Shown: positions 1 to 8,382 of the stretch, one piece after another
How the letters are laid out: every line of letters begins with the position of its first letter
Numbering within the stretch: the first letter of the stretch is position 1
Notes under the pieces: model-generated
The model's database searches: none
What the model saw: only the letters and a program-made list of their open reading frames with translations
What the model was told of the DNA's origin: nothing
Made by a program: the position numbers and the translations under genes
Source: Jeotgalibacillus soli
Lineage (GTDB): Bacteria; Bacillota; Bacilli; Bacillales; Jeotgalibacillaceae
Length of the DNA stretch: 64,000 bases
Direction: 5' to 3'
Assembly (NCBI RefSeq): GCF_000829435.1
Contig: NZ_JXRP01000018.1
Location: forward strand, 372,001-436,000

Positions 1-159
1 AAAAAAAATTTAAATTCATATGACCTCTATTATTTAGGAAATCTAAATTATGAAGAGATGGACCCTGAAGTGGCAAATCTATTACCTCTATATGAAAAAT
101 ATGAAAAAGTGTGGATCTTAACAGATCGTCCTACGGCCTTACAAGAAAATGACAGTTGA
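1..159 (+). CDS. C-terminal fragment of an unidentified protein
   Basis: An open frame enters from the left edge and stops at the TGA ending at 159, giving the last 52 residues of a protein that starts outside the window. The visible part is rich in Tyr, Leu and Glu and contains the stretch KVWILTDRPTAL near the end. I do not recognise the family. The residues do not suggest a membrane segment. It is co-oriented with the TRAP operon but separated from it by more than 500 bases, so they are probably separate transcription units. Confidence 0.5.
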   Translation, partial: KKNLNSYDLYYLGNLNYEEMDPEVANLLPLYEKYEKVWILTDRPTALQENDS

Positions 160-680
160 TTACATACAAGTTAATAATGTTTTAACTCACTCCTGCCTAC
201 CAAAAGACTTTAGTGCATAATCACGGCAATATAGACAGTGATTATGCTGCTGTAATAGATTAAAGGTCAATCAAAAAGATACACTTTAGATGAAATATCA
301 TCTTTAAAAGAAGATTATTTTATAATTAAAAAAGCAGGAATTTAAAACCAAAAATACCTGAATGAATTATAGTAATAGTAAGAAAATTAAAACTATTAAG
401 AATTATTAGCGGGGTAATTCATTCGTTTAAAAGGATACATAATCAACATATTGGGTTTATAGACTTTTTGTATAACCCCCAAATTTTTTTACAACAAAAT
501 GTAATCGCTTTCAAAAAGATGATAACTTTATCATTCACATATAAATAAACTGTGAAAGAACTTTTTTATAGAACCTTAAAACATATTTATAATTTAAATT
601 GCTTTTTCTCTACAGGTACACATCATATTCTCTAGCAGAGTAAATATGGTCATCCATAGTATAAAAAGGGGGAGAATGAA
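160..680 (+). other. Gene-free leader region before the TRAP operon
   Basis: About 520 AT-rich bases without a convincing gene. It holds the cre-like box at 500-513 and a TATAAT at 588-593 that could be the -10 element of the TRAP operon promoter, although the -35 element at the right distance is poor. The dctP ribosome binding site (GGGGGAG) is at its right end. Some scrambled reading frames near 180-350 look like old coding sequence but cannot be assigned. Confidence 0.5.
500..513 (+). promoter_or_regulatory. cre-like box (CcpA site) upstream of dctP
   Basis: TGTAATCGCTTTCA differs from the B. subtilis cre consensus TGWAARCGYTWNCW at one position (T instead of R at position 6). It lies about 170 bases before dctP and upstream of the probable -10 element. 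It suggests carbon catabolite repression of the TRAP/ubiX/ubiD operon. Confidence 0.6.
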
Positions 681-1712
681 TTGAAAAAGTCTTTATTATG
701 GGCAGCAATTCTTTGTTTACTTGTTCTATCTGCCTGTGGTTCAGAAGGTTCATCGGGGGAAGCTGAAGGATCTAGTACAGGTGATTCTGGAGACACCATT
801 ACATTACGGTTAGGGCATGTAACACAAGATACACATCCCTATCATTTAGCGGCTGAAAAATACGCAGAATTAGTAAACGAAAAAAGTGCAGGAAAAATTG
901 AAATCGAAATTTTTCCTGCACGTCAGCTTGGCGGTGATGTAGATATGCTTCAAAGTATTCAAAATGGATCACTTGATGCAGGGTTTATTACAACTGCTGT
1001 ATTCAGTGGCTCTACGCCAGTACTTGATGGGCTTCAATTGCCATTCTTAATTGACAGTTATGAGGTTTTCGAAAAGACGTTGGAAACAGAAACGATTCAA
1101 AAGATGCTAGAAAGTTTAGAAGATATTAATGTGAAAGGTCTTGCAATCAATGAAAGTGGAATCCGTCATATTGGAAGTAATATATCTCAAATTCAATCTC
1201 CAGATGATATGCAAGGACTGAAGATTCGTGTAGCAGAAAGCCCGCTCATGACGGATATATTTAATGAACTGGGAGCGAGTCCTACACCTATGCCTTATGG
1301 TGAGATTTACAGTTCATTGCAAACCGGGGTTATTGATGCTCATGAAGCCAATCTTCCAGCTTATCTGGATGAAAAATTTGATGAAGTAACGGAGTATATT
1401 ACGTTAACAGGGCATTTTCCTTGGCCAAATGCAAATATTATCAATTTAGATAAGTTCAATTCATTATCTGAGGAGCATCAGCAAATCCTGGAAGAATCAG
1501 CAAAAGAAGCATCAAAATGGATTATTACTGAACTAAAAACTGTAGACGAGCAATCCATTGAAGAATTAAAAGCGAAGGGGGAAAATATCGAAGAGCTGGA
1601 AAATAGAGAGTCATTTGTAGAGAAAGTTCAGCCTGTCTATGACAAATATTCTGAGAACCACGAATTAATAAAGGAATTGATCGAGGAAGTGAACAAGATT
1701 AAGGAACAATAA
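681..1712 (+). CDS. dctP: TRAP transporter substrate-binding lipoprotein, DctP family
   Basis: A 343-residue solute receptor for a tripartite ATP-independent periplasmic (TRAP) transporter. It captures a carboxylate outside the membrane and passes it to the DctQ/DctM membrane proteins. The N-terminus is a lipoprotein signal: two Lys, a hydrophobic stretch, then the lipobox LSAC at residues 18-21, followed by a Ser/Gly-rich linker. The mature domain begins ITLRLGHV and has the family-typical centre around GLKIRVAESP, whose Arg normally binds the substrate carboxylate. The TTG start is chosen because GGGGGAG lies 6 bases upstream and the nearby ATG is out of frame. It heads the operon with dctQ, dctM, ubiX and ubiD. 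Context suggests an aromatic or other organic acid, but the ligand cannot be read from sequence. Confidence 0.93.
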   Translation: MKKSLLWAAILCLLVLSACGSEGSSGEAEGSSTGDSGDTITLRLGHVTQDTHPYHLAAEKYAELVNEKSAGKIEIEIFPARQLGGDVDMLQSIQNGSLDAGFITTAVFSGSTPVLDGLQLPFLIDSYEVFEKTLETETIQKMLESLEDINVKGLAINESGIRHIGSNISQIQSPDDMQGLKIRVAESPLMTDIFNELGASPTPMPYGEIYSSLQTGVIDAHEANLPAYLDEKFDEVTEYITLTGHFPWPNANIINLDKFNSLSEEHQQILEESAKEASKWIITELKTVDEQSIEELKAKGENIEELENRESFVEKVQPVYDKYSENHELIKELIEEVNKIKEQ

Positions 1713-1757
1713 AAAAATGTGGGATTTCCCTTAATGCAGATCAATTCTTTATAAGAG

Positions 1758-1794
1758 AAATAAATAGGTTAGATTTCCTCTAACCTATTTATTT
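1758..1794 (+). terminator. Intercistronic hairpin between dctP and dctQ
   Basis: A perfect 16-base-pair stem (1758-1773 with 1779-1794) around a 5-base loop sits between dctP and dctQ. There is only a modest run of T after it. Such hairpins often stop most transcripts or protect the upstream mRNA, so that binding protein is made in excess over the membrane subunits. That role is inferred. Confidence 0.7.
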
Positions 1795-1838
1795 CAGGAT
1801 TGAGTTTTCATTGTACATAAAATAAGGCGGTGAAAAGG

Positions 1839-2339
1839 TTGAATAGGGTCAGTAATCTTATAAATGGAATATCTATTAAATTTATTACTATTTTAGGCAT
1901 CGTCATGACATTAACGATTATCGCTCAAGTAATCTGTCGGACATTTCTTGGATTTTCTATCTATTGGAGTGAAGAACTAGCAAGATACTGTCTCATTTGG
2001 ATTACATTTATCGGAGCCGCTATTGCTTATCGAAACGCGGACCTGGCTGTATTAGATCTACTAGATCAAAAAATCAGCGGGAAGTCAAAGTGGATTTACA
2101 AGCTGATTATACAATTGATTGTAGCTAACTTTATATTTGTTTGTATATATTATGGTTTTAAACAAGCGACAAGCCCAAGTACGGTTAATGTTGTCTCACC
2201 AGCCTTAAGGTTACCAATGCAATATATTTATCTTTCAGTTCCTGTTGCTTTCTCCATTATGTTCATACATTGGATTCGATCAGTGATAGAAATTATTACT
2301 AATCGAAAGGGGAAGGGTGAGAAATGTCAATTATCATAG
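1839..2339 (+). CDS. dctQ: TRAP transporter small membrane subunit, DctQ family
   Basis: A 166-residue, four-helix integral membrane protein that joins the binding protein to the large DctM subunit. It contains the family-typical sequences WSEELARYCLIWITFIGAA near residue 48 and a last helix near PMQYIYLSVP. Helices are visible near residues 10-35, 47-65, 83-105 and 125-145. The start is placed at the TTG at 1839 because AAGGCGGTGA, almost a perfect Shine-Dalgarno sequence, precedes it by 5 bases. The GTG at 1830 lies inside that sequence. The 3' end overlaps dctM by 16 bases, which implies coupled translation. Confidence 0.9.
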   Translation: MNRVSNLINGISIKFITILGIVMTLTIIAQVICRTFLGFSIYWSEELARYCLIWITFIGAAIAYRNADLAVLDLLDQKISGKSKWIYKLIIQLIVANFIFVCIYYGFKQATSPSTVNVVSPALRLPMQYIYLSVPVAFSIMFIHWIRSVIEIITNRKGKGEKCQLS

Positions 2340-3601
2340 CGTTCTTTATCCTGCTTATCCTGGGTGTACCCATTGCATTTGTGCTCGGTTTGTCCAGTGT
2401 CTTTTATATGCTTTTTACTGGGAATATCGATTTTTTACTAAGTGTTCCCCAAAGAATGATTGTGGCTGCGGATAATTTTAGCTTAATGGCCATTCCGCTC
2501 TTTGTTTTAGCAGGAGAATTAATGAATTATGGTGGAATTACTAGAAGACTGACTGATTTCGCCCGATCATGCATTTCTCATCTTCGTGGCGGACTTGCGT
2601 ATGTGAATATTCTTGTCAGTATGTTTCTTTCTGCCATCATTGGTTCAGCAAATGCGGTAGCAGCTATTCAAAGCTCATCCATGGTTCCTGAAATGAGAAA
2701 GGATGGCTATGATAATGAATATTCTTCAGCTGTGACAGCTGCTTCAGCTATTATGGGGCCGATCATCCCCCCCAGCATGGTATTTATTATTTATGGTGTC
2801 TCAGCCGGGACCTCCATTGGGGCTTTGTTTTTAGCAGGGATCACTCCCGGTATCCTATTAGGAGTTGGTTTCTTTGTACTTTCTTATTTTTATGCAAAAA
2901 AGAAAAATTTCCCCACTCGAAAAAGATCCTCTTTACAAGAAGTGATTAAAACGTTGCTAATTGCCATTCCAGCCTTAACGATTCCCCTATTTATTATAGG
3001 AGGAATCATTTCAGGCAGCTTTACACCGACTGAAGCCGGGGCTGTTGGAAGTTTAATTGCGTTTTTAGTAGGTATGTTTATCTATCGAGAAATTAAATGG
3101 AAGGATATCCCTTCTATTTTTTTGAAAACGGGAGTGATTACTGCTTCTATTATGATCATTGTTGCTTGTGCCAACATTTTTGGTTGGACTTTGGCAATGG
3201 AACGTATTCCACAAGTTATAGCCGAATCTATTTTATCTATTTCCACCAACACAATCATTATACTGATTATTATTAATATTCTTTTACTAGTGGTCGGCAT
3301 GTTTTTGGAGCCTATTGCCGCAATTATTATTGTTGTTCCTGTCTTACTTCCGGTGGTGCTCGAGCTTGGAATTGATCCGGTTCACTTCGGCTTAATTGTT
3401 TGTTTGAATTTAGTAATCGGGTTGATTACTCCTCCTGTTGGGATTGTATTGTTTGTTGTTTCCGGCATAACAAAAATTTCAGTTCAGCGATTAAGCCAAT
3501 CTATTTTTCCTTTTGTTGTAGTCGCAGTGGTTGTATTGTTTGTAATTACGTTTGTTCCAGATCTAGTAACTTATCTTCCTGAGAGATTTCTATCTCAGTA
3601 A
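2324..3601 (+). CDS. dctM: TRAP transporter large permease subunit, DctM family
   Basis: A 425-residue, highly hydrophobic protein with about a dozen membrane segments. It is the sodium-coupled transport subunit of the TRAP system. Family features include VPIAFVLGLSS at the N-terminus, MAIPLFVLAGELMNYGGIT near residue 55, GPIIPPSMVFIIYG near residue 145 and a second LITPPVGIVLF motif near residue 365. The two PP-containing re-entrant motifs are typical of the inverted repeat in this family. It overlaps dctQ and is followed 62 bases later by ubiX, so transport and the decarboxylation module are probably co-transcribed. Confidence 0.93.
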   Translation: MSIIIAFFILLILGVPIAFVLGLSSVFYMLFTGNIDFLLSVPQRMIVAADNFSLMAIPLFVLAGELMNYGGITRRLTDFARSCISHLRGGLAYVNILVSMFLSAIIGSANAVAAIQSSSMVPEMRKDGYDNEYSSAVTAASAIMGPIIPPSMVFIIYGVSAGTSIGALFLAGITPGILLGVGFFVLSYFYAKKKNFPTRKRSSLQEVIKTLLIAIPALTIPLFIIGGIISGSFTPTEAGAVGSLIAFLVGMFIYREIKWKDIPSIFLKTGVITASIMIIVACANIFGWTLAMERIPQVIAESILSISTNTIIILIIINILLLVVGMFLEPIAAIIIVVPVLLPVVLELGIDPVHFGLIVCLNLVIGLITPPVGIVLFVVSGITKISVQRLSQSIFPFVVVAVVVLFVITFVPDLVTYLPERFLSQ

Positions 3602-3663
3602 TGAATTGAATTTAAAGCATAGAGTGATAACGAACGAAATTAGTAAGATAGGGAGGTCATGGT

Positions 3664-4236
3664 ATGAAAAAAAAAATTGTGGTCGGTATGACAGGAGCAA
3701 GCGGGGCAATCTATGGAATTCGTTTGATTGAAGCACTCAATAAGTTAAATATCGAATCCCATGTTGTCATTAGTTCATCCGCTGTTAAAACCATTCATCA
3801 TGAAACGGACTACACCATAAACCAGGTTGAATCTTTATGCTCCCACCTTTATGACTCAAATGATATAGGAGCAACAATTTCAAGTGGCTCTTTTCTCGTT
3901 GACGGAATGATTATCGCTCCATGCTCGATTAAAACACTCTCCTCTGTGGCAAATAGCTTTAACGATAACTTGATTACACGCGCGGCAGACGTTTCATTAA
4001 AAGAAAGAAGAAAGCTCGTTTTAATGGTGCGGGAAACACCGCTCCATCTTGGACATTTGAAACTGATGCAAACCGTTACGGAAAACGGAGCGGTTATTCT
4101 GCCTCCAGTACCAAGCTTTTACCATCATCCTAAATTGTTGGACGATATAGTGGCACAAAGTGTTGGAAAGGCTTTAGACCAATTCCGGATTGAGGCAGAT
4201 TTATTTGAAAGATGGGGCGGGCTGGAAGAAAATTAA
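3664..4236 (+). CDS. ubiX: Flavin prenyltransferase, UbiX/Pad1/BsdB family
   Basis: A 190-residue enzyme that makes prenylated FMN from FMN and dimethylallyl phosphate. Prenylated FMN is the cofactor of UbiD-type decarboxylases. The N-terminal GMTGASGAIYG (residues 8-18) is the phosphate/flavin-binding loop of the family, SS near residue 38 and the MIIAPCS stretch near residue 89 are typical, and the C-terminal VMRETPLHL-like segment appears as LMVRETPLHLGHL. Length matches bacterial UbiX/BsdB. AGGGAGG precedes the ATG. The partner ubiD lies three genes downstream, so the pair likely serves one non-oxidative decarboxylation of an aromatic or unsaturated acid. No small BsdD-type third subunit is visible. 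Confidence 0.93.
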   Translation: MKKKIVVGMTGASGAIYGIRLIEALNKLNIESHVVISSSAVKTIHHETDYTINQVESLCSHLYDSNDIGATISSGSFLVDGMIIAPCSIKTLSSVANSFNDNLITRAADVSLKERRKLVLMVRETPLHLGHLKLMQTVTENGAVILPPVPSFYHHPKLLDDIVAQSVGKALDQFRIEADLFERWGGLEEN

Positions 4237-4253
4237 GGAAGGATGAATGGCTC

Positions 4254-5711
4254 ATGATCGTAAAAACAGATGCGGTAAAAAACTATATTGATGGAAGTTG
4301 GCAAGCAGCTGCAAAAGGAGAAACCATCGAGTCTTTTAATCCTGCAACAGGAGAGCTTGTCGGACTCGCGCAAAAATCAGGCCTCGATGATATTAAACTG
4401 GCAATTGAAGCGGCTAAAAATGCCTTTAAAAATGAGGATTGGAAATACAATTCAAGCAAACGGTCTGATGCCTTGATGAAATGGGCGGCAAACCTCAATG
4501 AACAAAAAGAAAGGATAGCAAAGCTGTTAACAGAAGAAAACGGGAAAACATTGAAGGAATCCCGTATTGAAATTGGGGCGTGCATTGATACATTAAAGTA
4601 TTTCGCTGGTATGGCACGCAGCGTCTTCGGGAGATCGATCAACCTTTCAGAAACGGCTTATGGAATCATTGATAAGAGTCCAATTGGTGTAGTGGGAATT
4701 ATCTCTCCCTGGAATTGGCCGGCTATGCTGATGATTCGTGAGGCGGCGCCTGCTTTGGCAGCTGGAAATACGGTTATTTTAAAACCGGCGAGTCGAACAC
4801 CTTTAGTCAGCGTAGCGATAGTTGAGCTAATCGAAGATATTGCAGAATTTCCACCTGGTACAGTTAATATCGTGACCGGACCGGGAGATTTAATCGGCGA
4901 TGAAATTTCTAAAAATCCTGATGTTCAAGCGATCAGCTTTACCGGTGATACATCGACGGGTATCCAGCTTTCAAAAATTGCTGCAGATAAAGTAAAGAAA
5001 TTGGCACTTGAGCTTGGTGGGAAATCTCCAAATCTCATTTTTCCTGATGCTGATTTAAAAAAAGCAATACCCACTGTCATTAAATCCATTTTTATTACAG
5101 CGGGTCAAATGTGTTTTGCAGGAACAAGATTACTTGTACATGAATCAATCCATAAAGAAGTAGTAGAAGAGCTTAAAAGAGAAACGGAAAAGCTGCGGGT
5201 TGGAAATGGGAATGATGACGCAGTTGATATGGGACCAGTCATTTCTGAATCTCAATTAAAAGAAGTGTTGGAATACTGCGAGGTTGGTAGAAAGGATGCA
5301 ACGCTTGTCACCGGAGGGAATCAACTAAAAGGCGGAGATTATGATAAAGGTTTTTTCATCGAGCCGACAATCTTTGATCATGTTCCACTTGAATCCAAAA
5401 TCTGTCAGGAGGAAATATTTGGACCCGTTCTTGTTGTTCAATCATTTAAAGATGAAAAAGAGGCAATCCAGCTGGCAAATGGCACGAGTTTTGGCCTTGC
5501 GGCAGGTGTATGGACGAAAGATATAAATAAAGCAATAAGAGTGTCTAAGAAGATTGATGCCGGTACGGTTTGGATTAATACGTATAACAAGAACTATCCT
5601 CAAACTGAATTTGGCGGATATAAGGAGAGCGGCTTGGGTCGTACAAGAGGGCTGGAAGGGTTATTTGAGTACACGGAAACCAAGCATATCAATATTGATT
5701 TTGAAGATTAA
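4254..5711 (+). CDS. NAD(P)-dependent aldehyde dehydrogenase
   Basis: A 485-residue aldehyde dehydrogenase that oxidises an aldehyde to an acid. Seen in the sequence: the PWNWP cofactor/active-site segment (Asn154), the base Glu253 in LELGGK, the nucleophile Cys287 in GQMCFAGTR and the late EIFGPV motif. I use the ATG at 4254, 10 bases after AAGGAAGG, rather than the upstream in-frame ATG at 4212, which lies inside ubiX and would add 14 atypical residues. It sits between ubiX and an alcohol dehydrogenase, so it probably oxidises an aromatic or short-chain aldehyde of the same pathway. The exact substrate is unknown. Confidence 0.9.
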   Translation: MIVKTDAVKNYIDGSWQAAAKGETIESFNPATGELVGLAQKSGLDDIKLAIEAAKNAFKNEDWKYNSSKRSDALMKWAANLNEQKERIAKLLTEENGKTLKESRIEIGACIDTLKYFAGMARSVFGRSINLSETAYGIIDKSPIGVVGIISPWNWPAMLMIREAAPALAAGNTVILKPASRTPLVSVAIVELIEDIAEFPPGTVNIVTGPGDLIGDEISKNPDVQAISFTGDTSTGIQLSKIAADKVKKLALELGGKSPNLIFPDADLKKAIPTVIKSIFITAGQMCFAGTRLLVHESIHKEVVEELKRETEKLRVGNGNDDAVDMGPVISESQLKEVLEYCEVGRKDATLVTGGNQLKGGDYDKGFFIEPTIFDHVPLESKICQEEIFGPVLVVQSFKDEKEAIQLANGTSFGLAAGVWTKDINKAIRVSKKIDAGTVWINTYNKNYPQTEFGGYKESGLGRTRGLEGLFEYTETKHINIDFED

Positions 5712-5735
5712 ATGGAGGGTTTGGTGTGATACCTT

Positions 5736-6884
5736 ATGCATTCATCATTTATGTTTCATTTACCAACGAAAGTATTTTTCGGTAATGGGAAAATAGAAGA
5801 GTTAAAGAATTTACCATTCGAAGTGAAAAGAGCTTTTATCGTTACGGATAAAGGCGTTTTAAATGCCGGACTGATCGATGGCATCACCCAACAGTTAATA
5901 GCAGCGGGCATTTCCTATGAAATATATAGTGACGTGGAACCAGATCCGAGTGTCGAAACAGTAGATAAAGCAGCAATGGCATTTCATAAGGCTGACTGTG
6001 ATCTCATTATATCCATTGGGGGAGGAAGCCCCATTGATACCGCGAAAGGCGTAAGAGCAGTAGCAAGCAATGGCGGTTCAATCAGGGATTATGCAGGAAA
6101 TAATATGGTTAAAAAGGCGGCAGACATTCCTTTCGTAGCGATCCCGACAACGTCCGGAACAGGCAGTGAAGTGACCATCTTTGCGGTGTTTTCAGACTGG
6201 AATGAAAATCGTAAAGTAACAGTTGTAAGTCCACATCTCTCACCTGATATCAGTATTGTGGACCCGATGCTTACGATTACAGCACCGCCATCCATTACGG
6301 CAGCAGCGGGCTTTGATGCTTTTGCACATGCGGCAGAGACATTTGTATCTAGGGCCGCGCAGCCTGCAAGTGATGCACTGGCATTATCTGCAATGAAAAC
6401 AGTCTATGACTATTTACGCCGTGCGGTATTTGAGGGACATGATGTAGAAGCAAGAACGAAAATGGCTGAAGCAAGTCTGCTTGCAGGCATGGCGTTTAAC
6501 CAATCCTATCTTGGTTTAGCCCATGCAATAGGCAGCGCGATCAGTGGCCATGCTCATGTTAGTCATGGTGTTTCCATAGGCCTTTTACTGCCGAGTGTGA
6601 TGGAATATAACCTAGTTTCAAGAATCGATAAGTATCAACAAATCGGGAATATCCTGTTTGATACACGAAATCTTTCGAAAAGGGAAACCGCCGAAAAAGT
6701 TGTAGCTGAAGTGAGACAGCTGAGAGACGATCTCCTATTGCCTCGCAGGCTTAAAGACGTACAAGTAAAAGAAGAACAATTAAAAGGAATTGCAGATGAC
6801 TCGATTAAGAGCGGAATGTGGAAGTTTAATCCGCGTGAAGCTTCTGTAGAGGATATTCAGCAATTATTAAAGCAAATTTTTTAA
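5736..6884 (+). CDS. Iron-containing (group III) alcohol dehydrogenase
   Basis: A 382-residue dehydroquinate-synthase-like alcohol dehydrogenase that interconverts an alcohol and an aldehyde or ketone with NAD(P). The GGGSPID motif near residue 96 binds the cofactor. The four metal ligands of the family are recognisable: Asp and His in GFDAFAHAAE, His in LGLAHAIG and His in HAHVSHGVS. TIPTTSGTGSE-like sequence is present as AIPTTSGTGSE. The start is the ATG at 5736, with GGAGGG somewhat far upstream; another in-frame ATG follows 15 bases later. It is co-transcribed with the preceding aldehyde dehydrogenase, and together they could turn an alcohol into an acid. Some relatives act as maleylacetate or lactaldehyde reductases. 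Confidence 0.9.
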   Translation: MHSSFMFHLPTKVFFGNGKIEELKNLPFEVKRAFIVTDKGVLNAGLIDGITQQLIAAGISYEIYSDVEPDPSVETVDKAAMAFHKADCDLIISIGGGSPIDTAKGVRAVASNGGSIRDYAGNNMVKKAADIPFVAIPTTSGTGSEVTIFAVFSDWNENRKVTVVSPHLSPDISIVDPMLTITAPPSITAAAGFDAFAHAAETFVSRAAQPASDALALSAMKTVYDYLRRAVFEGHDVEARTKMAEASLLAGMAFNQSYLGLAHAIGSAISGHAHVSHGVSIGLLLPSVMEYNLVSRIDKYQQIGNILFDTRNLSKRETAEKVVAEVRQLRDDLLLPRRLKDVQVKEEQLKGIADDSIKSGMWKFNPREASVEDIQQLLKQIF

Positions 6885-6895
6885 GGGGGGGTTCT

Positions 6896-8302
6896 ATGCA
6901 AAAAAATAAATCGCTCAGGAGCTGGCTAGGTCATTTAAAAGAACTGAACCAACTTGCTGTTGTTGATAAAAAGGTTTCATTGGAGTTTGAAATTGCAGGG
7001 ATTGTGAAAAAGCTCGATGGGACGAAAGCGGCTTATTTCCCCAATGTAAAAGGTTATCAAATACCCGTTGTAGCTGGAACTGCAACAACAAGAAGGCAAT
7101 TTGCCGATGCACTTGATATAACAGAGACACAATTAAATGAAAAATTTTTAGATGCACTGGAGCATCCCATTCCGTGTAAAGAAATTCCGAGTGAAGCAGC
7201 ACCTGTCCACGAAAATGTGATTCTTGGGGAAGCGGTTGATTTACTGAAATATTTTCCCATTCCTATTCATCATGAAAAGGATTCAGGCAATTACATATCA
7301 GCGGGTCTTTCCATAGCGAAGGATCCGATCTCTGGCAGTCAAAACGTATCCATTCATCGCCTTCAGGTTTCCGGGAAAAACAAATTGGGCGCACTAATCC
7401 TTCCAAGGCATTTGTACAGCTTTTATAAAGAAGCGGAAGAAAAAGGACAACCCCTTAATGTGGCCATCGTCATAGGTGTAGACCCTGTCACGATTCTAGC
7501 CTCACAGGCAATCGCTCCGCTTGGTCAGGATGAAATGGAAATTACAGGAGCATTAAAAGGAAGACCTGAACCGGTCGTTAAGTGCAAGACGATTGATGTT
7601 CTTGTGCCTGCACACGCTGAAATTGTTCTAGAAGGCAGAATACTGCCCATTGTACGCGAGCCTGAAGGACCGTTTGGTGAATTCCCTAAATATTACGGAC
7701 CGAGAAGCGATAAAGAAGTGATCGAAATTACGGCAATTACCCATCGTAATAACCCTATTTATCAAACGATTGTAGCAGCAAGCTATGAGCACTTATTGCT
7801 GGGTGGGATTCCACGGGAAGCGAGCCTGCTGCAGGCGTTGAGAAATACTGTACCAACAGTGAAGGATGTTCATCTAACATTAGGCGGTACATGCCGTTAT
7901 CACTTAGTTGTTCAAATGAAAAAAAGAAATGAAGGAGAAGCAAAAAATGTCATTTTGGCTGCATTCGCTGGACACTATGATGTAAAGCACGTCGTCGTCG
8001 TGGATGACGATGTCGATATATATAACTTGGAGGAAGTCGAATGGGCGATCGCAACAAGGTTCCAGGCAGAAAAAGATCTAGTGGTGATTAACGGAGCTCT
8101 TGGTTCTAAGCTTGATCCATCAACTGATAATGGAGTTGGCTCCAAGCTTGGCTTTGATTGTACTGTGCCATTAAACAGTGAGCCAATGGAATTCGAAAAA
8201 ATTCAAATTCCTGGGATGAAGGGTTTGGATACAGAATATTACAGAAATCAAGATGTACGTTCAATAGAGGTAGTTTCCGAGCATTTTATAGAAAGAGATT
8301 GA
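6896..8302 (+). CDS. ubiD: Prenyl-FMN-dependent decarboxylase, UbiD family
   Basis: A 468-residue UbiD-family enzyme that reversibly decarboxylates aromatic or alpha,beta-unsaturated acids with prenylated FMN. The catalytic triad of the family can be located: Arg155 in SIHRLQV and Glu257 and Glu262 in PEGPFGEF. The sequence before this contains the metal/prFMN-binding NVSIHR region, and the length is that of bacterial hydroxybenzoate-type enzymes (about 450-490). It starts 11 bases after the iron alcohol dehydrogenase stop with AAGGGGGG ahead. Together with ubiX it forms a full prFMN system. The substrate may be a hydroxybenzoate, vanillate or protocatechuate, which is inference from the aromatic genes nearby. 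Confidence 0.92.
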   Translation: MQKNKSLRSWLGHLKELNQLAVVDKKVSLEFEIAGIVKKLDGTKAAYFPNVKGYQIPVVAGTATTRRQFADALDITETQLNEKFLDALEHPIPCKEIPSEAAPVHENVILGEAVDLLKYFPIPIHHEKDSGNYISAGLSIAKDPISGSQNVSIHRLQVSGKNKLGALILPRHLYSFYKEAEEKGQPLNVAIVIGVDPVTILASQAIAPLGQDEMEITGALKGRPEPVVKCKTIDVLVPAHAEIVLEGRILPIVREPEGPFGEFPKYYGPRSDKEVIEITAITHRNNPIYQTIVAASYEHLLLGGIPREASLLQALRNTVPTVKDVHLTLGGTCRYHLVVQMKKRNEGEAKNVILAAFAGHYDVKHVVVVDDDVDIYNLEEVEWAIATRFQAEKDLVVINGALGSKLDPSTDNGVGSKLGFDCTVPLNSEPMEFEKIQIPGMKGLDTEYYRNQDVRSIEVVSEHFIERD

Positions 8303-8382
8303 TCTATTAAGCTCTGTTTATCATAAAAGCTGTGGCTAGATATTTACATGAAAAACATTCACGAAAACGAAGGAGGATTATA

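Noticed and set aside
3082-3582. Overlapping frames inside the first dctM gene
   Set aside because: They are opposite-strand or shifted shadows of a strongly supported membrane protein gene, with no ribosome binding site or family similarity.
3664-8302. BsdBCD-type three-gene decarboxylase operon
   Set aside because: ubiX and ubiD are present but no BsdD-like small protein is found between or beside them, and they are separated by two dehydrogenase genes.
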